From positions 62,001-126,000 of the forward strand of contig NZ_JAAVKI010000001.1 in NCBI RefSeq assembly GCF_011806525.1: 64,000 nucleotides of DNA, written 5' to 3'. The notes below the pieces were generated by a model. It was given only the letters and a program-made list of their open reading frames with translations. It ran no database searches and was not told the DNA's origin. This DNA is from Thalassospira sp. HF15 (GTDB lineage Bacteria > Pseudomonadota > Alphaproteobacteria > Rhodospirillales > Thalassospiraceae). Shown piece by piece: positions 18,233 to 26,160 of this stretch; the first letter of the stretch is position 1, and the number at the start of each line of letters is the position of its first letter. Made by a program: the position numbers and the translations under genes.

Positions 18233-18247
18233 TGTAGAAAAATTACA
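18233..18247. promoter_or_regulatory. RpiR-type operator 3
   Basis: TGTAGAAAAATTACA: TGTAG-N5-TTACA, one mismatch from symmetric. Its centre is exactly 30 bases from that of operator 2, nearly three helical turns, so the two could be bound on the same face. Confidence 0.65.
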
Positions 18248-18278
18248 CAACATTTGATCAGTGGAGAGTTTGGCGGAG

Positions 18279-18800
18279 ATGGCTTTACGCCGCATTGAAA
18301 CCACAGCTGCGACCGCAAGCCGGTCCCTGAATTGGCTGGTTGAACGCATCATCGCAATGTTGATGCTGGTGCTTGTTCTGGATGTCTGGCTCGGTGTTGT
18401 TGACCGATATATCTTTCATTGGCAGCTTCCCTGGCCCGAAGAACTGGCGCGGTATCTGATGATCTGGGCGGCACTTCTTGCCATTTCGGCGGGGATCGCC
18501 CGGCGCGAACATATCGGGATTGGCATGTTTGTTCTAAGCCTTCCGATGCCGATCCAGCGCACAATCCTATTTGTCGTTGATCTGATTGCACTGGCAGCCT
18601 TCCTGTATCTGGCGATTTATGGATTTGATTTTGCCCAGGGCGGTATGCGCCGTCAGGCGATGATCTTTGGGATGTCGCTTGCACTTCCTTATGCCGCTGT
18701 ACCCGTGTCGGCATTGCTTGCAGCCATTCAGTTGCTTCTTGTTGCCTTGCGTGATCAGGGCCGTTTCGTTCCGGCTGACCTTGCGGAGAACGCAGAATGA
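18279..18800 (+). CDS. TRAP transporter small permease (DctQ family)
   Basis: 173 residues with four predicted membrane segments (roughly residues 20-40, 55-75, 88-110 and 130-150) and the DctQ-type motif WPEELARYLMIWAALLAI near residue 50. It is the small membrane subunit of a tripartite ATP-independent periplasmic importer driven by the sodium gradient. The ATG at 18279 is chosen because GGAGAG lies ten bases upstream; GTG 18261 (six codons longer) is possible. It overlaps dctM by four bases (ATGA). The gene order Q-M-P and the RpiR operators upstream make one regulated operon. Confidence 0.92.
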   Translation: MALRRIETTAATASRSLNWLVERIIAMLMLVLVLDVWLGVVDRYIFHWQLPWPEELARYLMIWAALLAISAGIARREHIGIGMFVLSLPMPIQRTILFVVDLIALAAFLYLAIYGFDFAQGGMRRQAMIFGMSLALPYAAVPVSALLAAIQLLLVALRDQGRFVPADLAENAE

Positions 18801-20077
18801 TTGTTGCCATTATCTTTGTCGTTCTGATGGTTCTGGGCATGCCGATTGGCTTCGCCCTTGGTGTTGCAGGTGTTGTTGGCTTGTTTGACATGGGTGGGGG
18901 GATGTTTTTGTCCCAGGGCCCAAGCAAGGTCTTTAACGGACTGAACGTTTTCCCGTTCCTTGCCATGCCGTTCTTCATTCTGGCCGGTGAAATCATGAAC
19001 CATATCGGCATTACCAGCCGGTTGGTGAAATTCGCCCAGGCCCTTGTTGGTCATATGCGCGGCGGGCTTGCGCACACCAACATGCTGGCATCGGTCTTCT
19101 TTGCCGGTTTGACCGGGGCTGCGACCGCCGATGCAGCTGCATTTGGCAAAACGCTTGTCCCGGCCATGGTTGAACGCGGTTATCGCCGTGATTATGCCTG
19201 TGCGGTCACGGCTGCCGGATCGATCATTGGCCCGACCATTCCGCCTTCGGGCTTGATGGTTGTGTATGGATCGCTGATGGGCGTTTCGATTGGCGGGCTG
19301 TTTGCCGCCGGTATTCTGCCCGGTCTAATGATCTGTCTGATCTGCATGACCGTGATTGCGGTTACCGCGCGGTCCAAGAACCTGCCGAAAAACGAACGCC
19401 GTGCATCACTTCTGGAAATCTGGAAGATTTTCAAATCATCCATCACGGCACTCATCATGCCGTTGATCATTCTGGGCGGGATCCTTGGCGGGATTGTGAC
19501 CCCGACCGAGGCCGCATCGGTTGCGGTTGCCTATGCGCTGTTCATTGGCGTGTTTGTTTACCGGGCACTCAGCTTTGCTGATTTCTTCAGGATGCTGGTG
19601 CGCACCGCCCGTGTGACCGGGGTGATCTTTGTCATCATCGCCTTTGCCTCGATCCTGGGCTGGTGGCTGAGCTTTAACCGTATTCCGCAAGAAGTCGCCG
19701 AGATGGTGCTCGGCGTTTCAGAAAATCCATACATTGTGATTTTCATGATCGTCGGTCTGCTTTTGATGATCGGCATGGTGATGGATATCAACGCCATTCT
19801 GATCATTCTGGCGCCGGTTCTGGTGCCGCTGACCGTTCAAATCGGGATGGACCCGATCCATGCCGGGATCATCTTTATCCTTGCACTCAATATCTCGCTG
19901 ATGACGCCACCTGTCGGTGCCTGTCTGTTCGTCTTGTCATCCGTGACAGGGGAAAAGCTTGAAAAAATTGCGGCACAGCTTTGGCCATTTCTTTTGGCCG
20001 AACTGGGCGTGCTGTTTCTGTTTGCCTTCTGGTCGGACCTTGCCCTCGTGATACCGCGATTGCTGGGTTTCCGTTAG
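18797..20077 (+). CDS. TRAP transporter large permease (DctM family)
   Basis: 426 residues, about 12 hydrophobic segments, the usual size of DctM. Characteristic stretches are FAGLTGAATADAAAFG near residue 95, GPTIPPSGLMVVYG near 140 and a C-terminal LNISLMTPPVGACLFV. This is the sodium-coupled translocating subunit. It overlaps the dctQ stop by four bases. The substrate is set by the binding protein encoded next and cannot be read from this subunit. Confidence 0.95.
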   Translation: MIVAIIFVVLMVLGMPIGFALGVAGVVGLFDMGGGMFLSQGPSKVFNGLNVFPFLAMPFFILAGEIMNHIGITSRLVKFAQALVGHMRGGLAHTNMLASVFFAGLTGAATADAAAFGKTLVPAMVERGYRRDYACAVTAAGSIIGPTIPPSGLMVVYGSLMGVSIGGLFAAGILPGLMICLICMTVIAVTARSKNLPKNERRASLLEIWKIFKSSITALIMPLIILGGILGGIVTPTEAASVAVAYALFIGVFVYRALSFADFFRMLVRTARVTGVIFVIIAFASILGWWLSFNRIPQEVAEMVLGVSENPYIVIFMIVGLLLMIGMVMDINAILIILAPVLVPLTVQIGMDPIHAGIIFILALNISLMTPPVGACLFVLSSVTGEKLEKIAAQLWPFLLAELGVLFLFAFWSDLALVIPRLLGFR

Positions 20078-20095
20078 GCCAGCGGGATGATTACA

Positions 20096-20120
20096 GCCCC
20101 GGTCAGGTCCGGGCCGGGGC
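20096..20120 (+). other. Intercistronic hairpin between dctM and dctP
   Basis: GCCCCGG (20096-20102) pairs with CCGGGGC (20114-20120) with an 11-base loop and no T run. It sits before the binding protein gene and may stabilise its message or mark an RNA processing point that lets DctP be made in excess. Confidence 0.5.
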
Positions 20121-20174
20121 ACACACCACAATAATGCCGGACACATAAAGTCGTTAAATCAAGGAGAGGTAGAA

Positions 20175-21230
20175 ATGAAAACCGTAAAGCGTTTGGGCGC
20201 AGCCGCCCTTGCAACCGCGATGCTGATGGGCAGCACTTCGATGGCCTTTGCCGAGCCGAAGGTTCTTAAATTCGCACATGACAACAAAGCCGATCCGTTC
20301 GAAAACCCGGCACATGCCTGTACCGCTGTTTTTGCCAACATTGTCGAGGCTGACACCAACGGCGAAATCGAGGTCGAAGTTTACCCGTCCAACCAGCTTG
20401 GTTCTGCTGCCGAGCATGTTCAGATGGTACGTGATGGTCTGATCCAGGGTACGCTGACATCGACTGGTGCGCTGGCGTCCTATTACCCGCGTATTGACGT
20501 TCTGAACCTTGCTTTTGCGTTCGACAGCAACGCATCGACCTATGATGTCTTTGATGGCCCGTTTGGTGAAACGCTGGCATCTGACATCGAAAATGAACTT
20601 GGCGATGTGAAGGTTCTTGGTTTCCCCGATACCGGTGGGTTCTTTGCTGTGACCAACTCGCAGCACTCGATTGCAACACTTGAAGATTTCAAGGGCATTC
20701 GTATCCGCACCATGTCGCTGCCGTCCCATCAGAAAATCATGCAGGCCCTTGGTGCCGAAGCATATCCGATGGCATGGGGCGAAGTTTATGCTGGTCTTCA
20801 GACCGGTGTGATCGATGGTCAGATGAACCCGGTTCCGACCGTGACCTTTGCCAAGTTCAACGAAGTGCAGGGCTACCTGACCCTGACCAACCATCTGTTC
20901 TCGCCATACACCATGATGCTGTCCAAGGCATTCTGGGATGACCTGACCCCCGATCAGCAGAAAATCATCCGCTACGCTTCGCAGTCTTGCGTTGTTGCAA
21001 GCCGCGGTGTGTCGCGCGTGATCGAGGCGTCTGACCGTGGTCTGGCCGGCCTGAAGGACAAAATGGAAATCACCGCGCTTTCGGCTGAAGATCGTGAAAA
21101 GTTCAAAGAGGCAACCCAGCCGGTCGTGGTCAAACACGTTCAGGAAAGCCTTGGCGATGAAGGTGTCAAACTTCTGAACCTGTTCAAGGAAGAAGTCGAG
21201 AAGGCCAACACCAACCGCTATATGGAATAA
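20175..21230 (+). CDS. TRAP transporter solute-binding protein (DctP family)
   Basis: 351 residues with a cleavable signal peptide (basic MKTVKR, hydrophobic core, likely cut after AFA at about residue 26). The mature part is a DctP-type protein, with the conserved stretch GIRIRTMSLPSHQKIMQALGAEAYPMAWGE containing the arginine that usually pairs with the ligand carboxylate, then VYAGLQTGVIDGQMNP. It therefore probably binds an organic acid. AAGGAGAGG gives a strong ribosome site. The neighbours (M81 peptidase, formamidase-like hydrolase, cyclodeaminase-like protein) hint at an amide- or amino-acid-like carboxylate, but that is inference. Confidence 0.93.
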   Translation: MKTVKRLGAAALATAMLMGSTSMAFAEPKVLKFAHDNKADPFENPAHACTAVFANIVEADTNGEIEVEVYPSNQLGSAAEHVQMVRDGLIQGTLTSTGALASYYPRIDVLNLAFAFDSNASTYDVFDGPFGETLASDIENELGDVKVLGFPDTGGFFAVTNSQHSIATLEDFKGIRIRTMSLPSHQKIMQALGAEAYPMAWGEVYAGLQTGVIDGQMNPVPTVTFAKFNEVQGYLTLTNHLFSPYTMMLSKAFWDDLTPDQQKIIRYASQSCVVASRGVSRVIEASDRGLAGLKDKMEITALSAEDREKFKEATQPVVVKHVQESLGDEGVKLLNLFKEEVEKANTNRYME

Positions 21231-21243
21231 GCCATTCCAACTG

Positions 21244-21272
21244 CCGAAGGGGCGAGGATCTCGCCCCTTCGG
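21244..21272 (+). terminator. Perfect 12-base-pair hairpin after dctP
   Basis: CCGAAGGGGCGA (21244-21255) and TCGCCCCTTCGG (21261-21272) are perfectly complementary around GGATC. No T run follows, so it may be a weak or Rho-assisted terminator, or a 3'-end stabiliser that lowers expression of the M81 gene relative to dctP. Confidence 0.55.
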
Positions 21273-21317
21273 AATTCATTATCTGATATGACAAGACCAA
21301 TAACAAAGGCACGGGCA

Positions 21318-22787
21318 ATGCGGATTTTTTGCGCCTCGATTGCAACCGAGACCAATACATTTTCACCTTTGCGAACTGATTTTTCCGATTTTCAGGAAAG
21401 CTTTTATGCCCCGCCGGGCCAGCATCCGGTGACACCGACACTTTGCAGTGCCGTCTTTACCGAAGGTCGCCTGCGCGCGGCCAAGGAAGGTTGGGACCTG
21501 ATCGAAGGCACTGCCACTTGGGCTGAACCGGGCGGGCTTGTTAATCGCGAAACCTATGAACAGCTTCGCGACGAGGTCCTTGGTCAGCTTCGTGCGGCCA
21601 TGCCGGTGGATGGCGTGATCCTTGGCCTGCACGGGGCGATGGTTGCCCAGGATTATCTTGATTGTGAAGGCGATCTGGTGGCGCGTGTTCGCGCCTTGGT
21701 CGGCCCTGATGTTGTGATTGGCACCAGCTATGATCCGCATAGCCATCTGACCGCCAAACGCATTGATAATGCTGATGTTATTGTCGCGTTCAAAGAATTC
21801 CCGCACACCGATTTTGTCGAAACCGGTCGGGCCGTGGTTGACCTTGTCTTGCGCACATTGCGCGGCGAAATCAAACCGACCAAGGCCATCTTTGATTGCC
21901 ATATGATCGAAGTGCTGCCGACATCGCGTGAACCGATGCGATCCTTTATCGACCGGGCAAAGGCGATGGAAGGAACAGGCAATATTCTGTCGGTTTCCTT
22001 CATTCACGGATTTATGGCCGGTGACGTGCCCGATCTCGGGACCAAGGTGATTGTCATCACCAATGATAATCCTGCGGAAGCCAAGCAGATTGCACACGAC
22101 CTGGGGGTTGAGCTGTTTGGTTTCCGTGGGGCCACCCGCCCCGATTTCGCCAAACCCGAAGAAGCCCTTGATCAGGCGCTGGCGTCCGATGCCAAACCGA
22201 TTGTGCTGACCGATGTTTGGGACAATCCGGGCGGCGGCGTGCCAGGCGATAGCACCATTTTGTTGCGCACCGTGATTGAACGGGGTTTACGTGATTATGC
22301 CTTTGGTACCCTGTGGGATCCGATGGCCGTTCGGACCTGCTTTTCTGCGGGCGAGGGGGCAGTTTTACCCCTTCGCTTTGGTGGGAAAACCGGTGCGCAT
22401 GCGGGTTTGCCAATTGATGCCGAGGTCCGGGTCAAAACACTGAAGCGCGAAGCCTGGCAATATTTTGGCGAAAGCATTGTGCCGCTTGGCGATTGCGCGG
22501 TGATCATTCTGCCCGACGGCGGTGAGGTGATCCTAAATACCAACCGGTCGCAAAGCTTTGACCCTAGCCTGTTTTCCAACATGGGGATCGATCCGGTATC
22601 AAAGAAATACCTGTTTATCAAATCGACGAACCATTTTTATGAGTCGTTTGCCAAAATCGCTGGCGAGATCATTTACGTCGATGTGCACGGACCATACCCG
22701 TCTGATCCGAAAACCAACGGATATCGCCATTTGACCCGTGCCTTGTGGCCGATTGTCGAAGATCCGTTTGCAAAGAAAGCCAGCTAG
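21318..22787 (+). CDS. M81 family metallopeptidase (MlrC-like)
   Basis: 489 residues from ATG 21318, where the family's usual start (MRI...ATETNTFSP) begins; ATG 21288 would add ten residues with no ribosome site. The N-terminal half has LHGAMVAQDYLDCEGDLVARVR and SYDPHSHLT, with acidic and His residues expected to bind zinc. The C-terminal MlrC domain has DVWDNPGGGVPGDST near residue 295. The name giver, MlrC, hydrolyses linearised microcystin, but most relatives act on small peptide or amide substrates and sit beside transporters. Here it follows the TRAP genes and likely processes the imported compound. Real substrate unknown. Confidence 0.88.
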   Translation: MRIFCASIATETNTFSPLRTDFSDFQESFYAPPGQHPVTPTLCSAVFTEGRLRAAKEGWDLIEGTATWAEPGGLVNRETYEQLRDEVLGQLRAAMPVDGVILGLHGAMVAQDYLDCEGDLVARVRALVGPDVVIGTSYDPHSHLTAKRIDNADVIVAFKEFPHTDFVETGRAVVDLVLRTLRGEIKPTKAIFDCHMIEVLPTSREPMRSFIDRAKAMEGTGNILSVSFIHGFMAGDVPDLGTKVIVITNDNPAEAKQIAHDLGVELFGFRGATRPDFAKPEEALDQALASDAKPIVLTDVWDNPGGGVPGDSTILLRTVIERGLRDYAFGTLWDPMAVRTCFSAGEGAVLPLRFGGKTGAHAGLPIDAEVRVKTLKREAWQYFGESIVPLGDCAVIILPDGGEVILNTNRSQSFDPSLFSNMGIDPVSKKYLFIKSTNHFYESFAKIAGEIIYVDVHGPYPSDPKTNGYRHLTRALWPIVEDPFAKKAS

Positions 22788-22877
22788 ACATTTCACCTTG
22801 TGCCAGTCGCAAGCGGTTCAAAAGCCACACATTCGAGCCGTTAAAAGTCTCCCTGCTAAGGACTGGTCAAGGAATGG

Positions 22878-22916
22878 GCCATGATTGGGTTAGCGCCCGG
22901 TCATGGCTCTTTTTTT
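22878..22916 (+). terminator. Intrinsic terminator after the M81 gene
   Basis: GCCATGA (22878-22884) pairs with TCATGGC (22901-22907), followed by TCTTTTTTT (22908-22916). Confidence 0.8.
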
Positions 22917-23075
22917 GAGCGGGCAGGGGGCAGGCTTCCCCATCATTCGTAAGCCTGACGGTGCTGGGGCATGTAATTAAAAACGCATGGATTTGGTGAA
23001 GTGATTGCAAACAGCCCGAATTTAAAGAAAGATTGAGTTGGGCGACGCACTCTTTCTGGCAAAATCGAGGTTTCA

Positions 23076-23927
23076 ATGAGTTGGGGCGGTTTCACACCAG
23101 CAGAACTGGAATGGCAATATAACGCGTGTGAAACCGTGCCCGATTTCATGACGCATGTTGAACGGTGCGTGAAATTGTCTGATGAAGCGCGTGCCCAGCT
23201 GGGCGGCAAGATTGATGTGCGTTTCGGCGATGGCCCCAAGGAAACCATGGATGTCTACATGGCATCCGATCCGGGCGCGCCGGTACATGTGTTTTTCCAC
23301 GGTGGCTATTGGCGCAGTCAGGACAAAAAAGACTATGCCTTTGTCGCGCGCGATCTGGTGGCAGCCGGGTTTACGGTGATTTGCCCGAATTACGATCTGT
23401 GCCCGGATGTGACGGTGGCTGACATCACCGAAGAAGCCGTACGCGCGATTGCCTATATCTATCAGCATATCGAGGAATTTAACGGCGACCGCGACCGGAT
23501 TTCGATTTCCGGCCATTCGGCCGGTGGTCAGATCGTGGCCCGCCTTGCCACCCATGATTGGGCTGAAACACTCGGTGATGAGATGCCATTCGAGGCGATC
23601 ATTCCGATTTCTGGTGTTTTTGATCTCGAACCGATCCGGCATACCACGCTGAACGATGATATCCGCCTTGATGAAGCATCGGCGGCGGATAATTCACCGA
23701 TGCTCGATGGCGTGCCGCTTGATGCGCGTTTGATGGTGGTCGTAGGCGGTAATGAAAGCCCTGAATTCGTGCGTCAAAGTGATGCCTATGGCGCCTATTG
23801 CGGCAGTGCCGGGCTCAAGGTTTCGGTCTATAAGGCATGGGGTGCAAACCACTTTACAGTGCTTGAAGAAGTGTTTCTTGGCACCGGGTCACTGTTTGGC
23901 ACGCTCAAACGGTTCTTGTTGCCGTAA
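23076..23927 (+). CDS. Alpha/beta hydrolase, kynurenine formamidase-like
   Basis: 283 residues. The oxyanion motif HGGYW (about residue 76) and the nucleophile elbow GHSAGG (Ser near residue 149) are those of the arylformamidase/esterase group of alpha/beta hydrolases; NHFTVLEE near residue 262 holds the catalytic His. Relatives hydrolyse N-formylkynurenine or other small amides and esters. CGAGG lies five bases before the ATG. It follows a terminator, so it starts a new unit, but lies between the TRAP-M81 genes and the cyclodeaminase-thioesterase pair, all on one strand. No other kynurenine pathway gene is present, so the true substrate is open. Confidence 0.85.
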   Translation: MSWGGFTPAELEWQYNACETVPDFMTHVERCVKLSDEARAQLGGKIDVRFGDGPKETMDVYMASDPGAPVHVFFHGGYWRSQDKKDYAFVARDLVAAGFTVICPNYDLCPDVTVADITEEAVRAIAYIYQHIEEFNGDRDRISISGHSAGGQIVARLATHDWAETLGDEMPFEAIIPISGVFDLEPIRHTTLNDDIRLDEASAADNSPMLDGVPLDARLMVVVGGNESPEFVRQSDAYGAYCGSAGLKVSVYKAWGANHFTVLEEVFLGTGSLFGTLKRFLLP

Positions 23928-24054
23928 TCCCCCCGAAAAGTCTTGGAAAACAGCATAAAAAACTGTTGGTCTTCCTGTGACGTCAGTGCTGCGACGTGGT
24001 ATAAAATATGACCGCTACCGCACTGAAAACAAAAATGCTTATACAGGAAGGCCC

Positions 24055-24996
24055 ATGCGTTTCATTACTGCCGAAGATATCGAAAAATTCGTTTCGCCCC
24101 GCGATCTGGTTGAAGCCCTTCGCGACGGGTTTAAACAAGGCTGCGAAGCCCCGCTGCGCAGTCATTTCAACATGGAACGCAGCAACGAGGATGACGCAAC
24201 CTTCCTGATCATGCCGGCCTGGCAGAAGGATGGTGCAGCAGGCGTGAAAATCGCTGCCGTCGTCCCGGGAAATTCGGCGCGAAATCTTCCGGCTGTATCG
24301 GGCACTTATGTTCTGCTGGATGCTGTGACCGGGCAGCCATCAGCCGTGATTGATGGCACCAAACTGACCACGCGCCGTACAGCAGCTGCGTCCGCGCTGG
24401 CCTGTGACTATCTGGCGCGCAAGGATGCCAGCGACATGGTCATGGTTGGATCGGGTGCGATGGCACCGCAATTGATCAAGGCGCATGCATCGGTTCGCCC
24501 GATCAAGAATGTCACCATCTGGAACCGCAATGCCGACAAGGCCACCAAACTCGCAACCGAGATTGCCGAACTTGGTTTTACTGCCAAGGGCACCGACGAT
24601 CTGGAAGGGGCATGTAAATCGGCAGATCTGATTTCCTGCGCGACCCTTTCGACCGCGCCGCTGGTGCATGGCGACTGGCTGCGGGAAGGGACCCATGTTG
24701 ATCTGGTCGGTGCGTTCAAGCCGACCATGCGCGAAACCGATGACGCGGTCATGCAGAAATGCCGCATTTATGTCGACAGCTTCGAAGGGGCCAGTGCCGA
24801 AGGCGGCGACGTGGTTCAGGCGATTGACAGTGGGGCGATATCGAAATCCGACATCATTGGCGATCTGTTCGGCCTGACGCGCGGGCAGGTCAAGGGCCGT
24901 GAAACGGACGAGGAATGCACCGTCTTTAAATCCGTCGGCCATTCGCTTGAAGATTTCGTTGCAGCGGTCGCGGTGGTGAAGGCTGTTGAAAAATGA
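24055..24996 (+). CDS. Ornithine cyclodeaminase / mu-crystallin family protein
   Basis: 313 residues from ATG 24055, behind AGGAAGG; a frame open from 23977 adds 26 residues with no ribosome site. It is a Rossmann-type NAD(P)-dependent enzyme with GTKLTTRRTAAASALACDYLARKDAS and VMVGSGAMAPQLIKAHA (nucleotide loop near residue 135), and DLVGAFKPTMRETDD near residue 218. Family members are ornithine cyclodeaminase, alanine dehydrogenase, ketimine reductases and delta1-pyrroline-2-carboxylate reductase. Sequence alone does not tell which. The thioesterase gene overlaps its stop by four bases. Confidence 0.9.
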   Translation: MRFITAEDIEKFVSPRDLVEALRDGFKQGCEAPLRSHFNMERSNEDDATFLIMPAWQKDGAAGVKIAAVVPGNSARNLPAVSGTYVLLDAVTGQPSAVIDGTKLTTRRTAAASALACDYLARKDASDMVMVGSGAMAPQLIKAHASVRPIKNVTIWNRNADKATKLATEIAELGFTAKGTDDLEGACKSADLISCATLSTAPLVHGDWLREGTHVDLVGAFKPTMRETDDAVMQKCRIYVDSFEGASAEGGDVVQAIDSGAISKSDIIGDLFGLTRGQVKGRETDEECTVFKSVGHSLEDFVAAVAVVKAVEK

Positions 24997-25490
24997 TCAG
25001 CACCGATCTGTTTGCACCCGAACCGCTTGAGGTATTTCGCGGGCATATCAAACCCGAATGGATTGATTTCAACGGTCACATGAATGTCGGCTATTACGTG
25101 GTCGCGTTTGATCTGGGTTCGATGGCGTTTCTGGACGCGGTGGGGATGGGATATACCTATCCCGAACGGCGCGGTGGATCGACCTTCGGGCTTGAAATGC
25201 ATGTGACTTATGATCGCGAAATCCACAAGGATGATCCTTATGTCATCCATACCCGGGTTCTTGATTGCGATCAGAAACGCATCCACATGTATCACGAAAT
25301 GCGTCACGGCTCTGAGGGCTGGCTGGCCTCGACCAATGAAATCATCACCATGCATATCAACATGAAGGAACGGCGTTCAGCACCATTTCCCGATGACATC
25401 ATGGAAACGCTGAACAAGATCAAGGATGCACATGCCAATCTGCCAACCCCGTCCGGGGTGGGGCGCAAGATCGGTATTCGCCGCAAATAA
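24993..25490 (+). CDS. Hot-dog fold acyl-CoA thioesterase (4HBT-like)
   Basis: 165 residues, one hot-dog domain. The segment WIDFNGHMNVGYYVVAFD (about residues 23-40) is the helix region of 4-hydroxybenzoyl-CoA thioesterase-like enzymes. It resembles thioesterases found next to carnitine dehydrogenase, which release betaine from betainyl-CoA, and the present strain does carry a BKACE gene elsewhere in the window, but no carnitine dehydrogenase is seen. The ATG overlaps the TGA of the cyclodeaminase-family gene, so the two are coupled and likely act in one pathway. A bidirectional terminator follows. Confidence 0.83.
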   Translation: MISTDLFAPEPLEVFRGHIKPEWIDFNGHMNVGYYVVAFDLGSMAFLDAVGMGYTYPERRGGSTFGLEMHVTYDREIHKDDPYVIHTRVLDCDQKRIHMYHEMRHGSEGWLASTNEIITMHINMKERRSAPFPDDIMETLNKIKDAHANLPTPSGVGRKIGIRRK

Positions 25491-25496
25491 AAATGC

Positions 25497-25527
25497 AAAA
25501 CCCCGCATCATCAGATCGCGGGGTTTT
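25497..25527. terminator. Bidirectional terminator
   Basis: AAAACCCCGC (25497-25506) pairs with GCGGGGTTTT (25518-25527). It serves the thioesterase operon on the plus strand and the convergent GNAT gene on the minus strand. Confidence 0.85.
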
Positions 25528-25549
25528 GTTCGAATATCGCTCGAACGCC

Positions 25550-26062
25550 CTAGGGTCGGGTTGCCATATAAAGCCTGCATATTTCGCCTGACTGATTGAC
25601 ATCCTGATCGCGCAGATAGGTCAGGCCAAGCTTTTCAAGCATCCGCACAGAGGCAACATTGTCTGGCAGGCAATAGCCATAAATCTTTTCGAACCCATAG
25701 TGATGCCAGCCATGTTCGATGAGCGCTGCACCGACTTCATAGGCATAACCTTTGCCCTGATGGGCCTCTGCTACGGCATAGCCGATATCAGGGGCATCGA
25801 GTGTTTCGCGCTTTACAAAGCCGATCAGGCCAATCGGACTTTGGCTTTCCTTTTCCAGTGCAATGCACATCCCGAAACCAAGCGCGTCATAGTTTTCACG
25901 AAACCGCAGATCGATATAGTCGCGTGCCGACTTAAGGTCATACACGTCGCGATCCCCGATAAAGCGAAGCCAGCCCGGCTCATTCAGCAATTGAAGAATG
26001 AATGGCGCGTCGTCATGATTTGCTTCTCGCAAAATTGTGCGTTCGGTTTGAACAATTATCAC
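25550..26062 (-). CDS. GNAT acetyltransferase, RimJ/RimL type
   Basis: 170 residues. The pattern TERTILREANHDDAPFILQLLNEPGWLRFIGDR at the N-terminus, AHQGKGYAYEV (acetyl-CoA loop, about residue 100) and NVASVRMLEKLGL near the C-terminus is that of the RimJ/RimL branch of GNAT enzymes, which acetylate protein N-termini or small amines. GTG 26062 is the start; no better ATG exists upstream and the ribosome site is weak. It stands alone, divergent from the hydrolase-OsmC gene. The acceptor is unknown. Confidence 0.85.
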   Translation of the reverse strand: MIIVQTERTILREANHDDAPFILQLLNEPGWLRFIGDRDVYDLKSARDYIDLRFRENYDALGFGMCIALEKESQSPIGLIGFVKRETLDAPDIGYAVAEAHQGKGYAYEVGAALIEHGWHHYGFEKIYGYCLPDNVASVRMLEKLGLTYLRDQDVNQSGEICRLYMATRP

Positions 26063-26160
26063 TGAACTGTCCGTGTTACTGTGCCAACAAGAACGCGATC
26101 CTATCGGCAGTTATCTGAAATAGCAGCAAGAATTCACCCCGCAAGGTCAGGAGAAACACG

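Noticed and set aside
18048..18257. 69-codon frame in the RpiR-TRAP spacer
   Set aside because: It runs through the three operators, has no ribosome site and an odd composition.
20175..25490. Carnitine degradation locus
   Set aside because: The thioesterase resembles the betainyl-CoA type, but no carnitine dehydrogenase is present and the BKACE lies in another operon 6 kb away.
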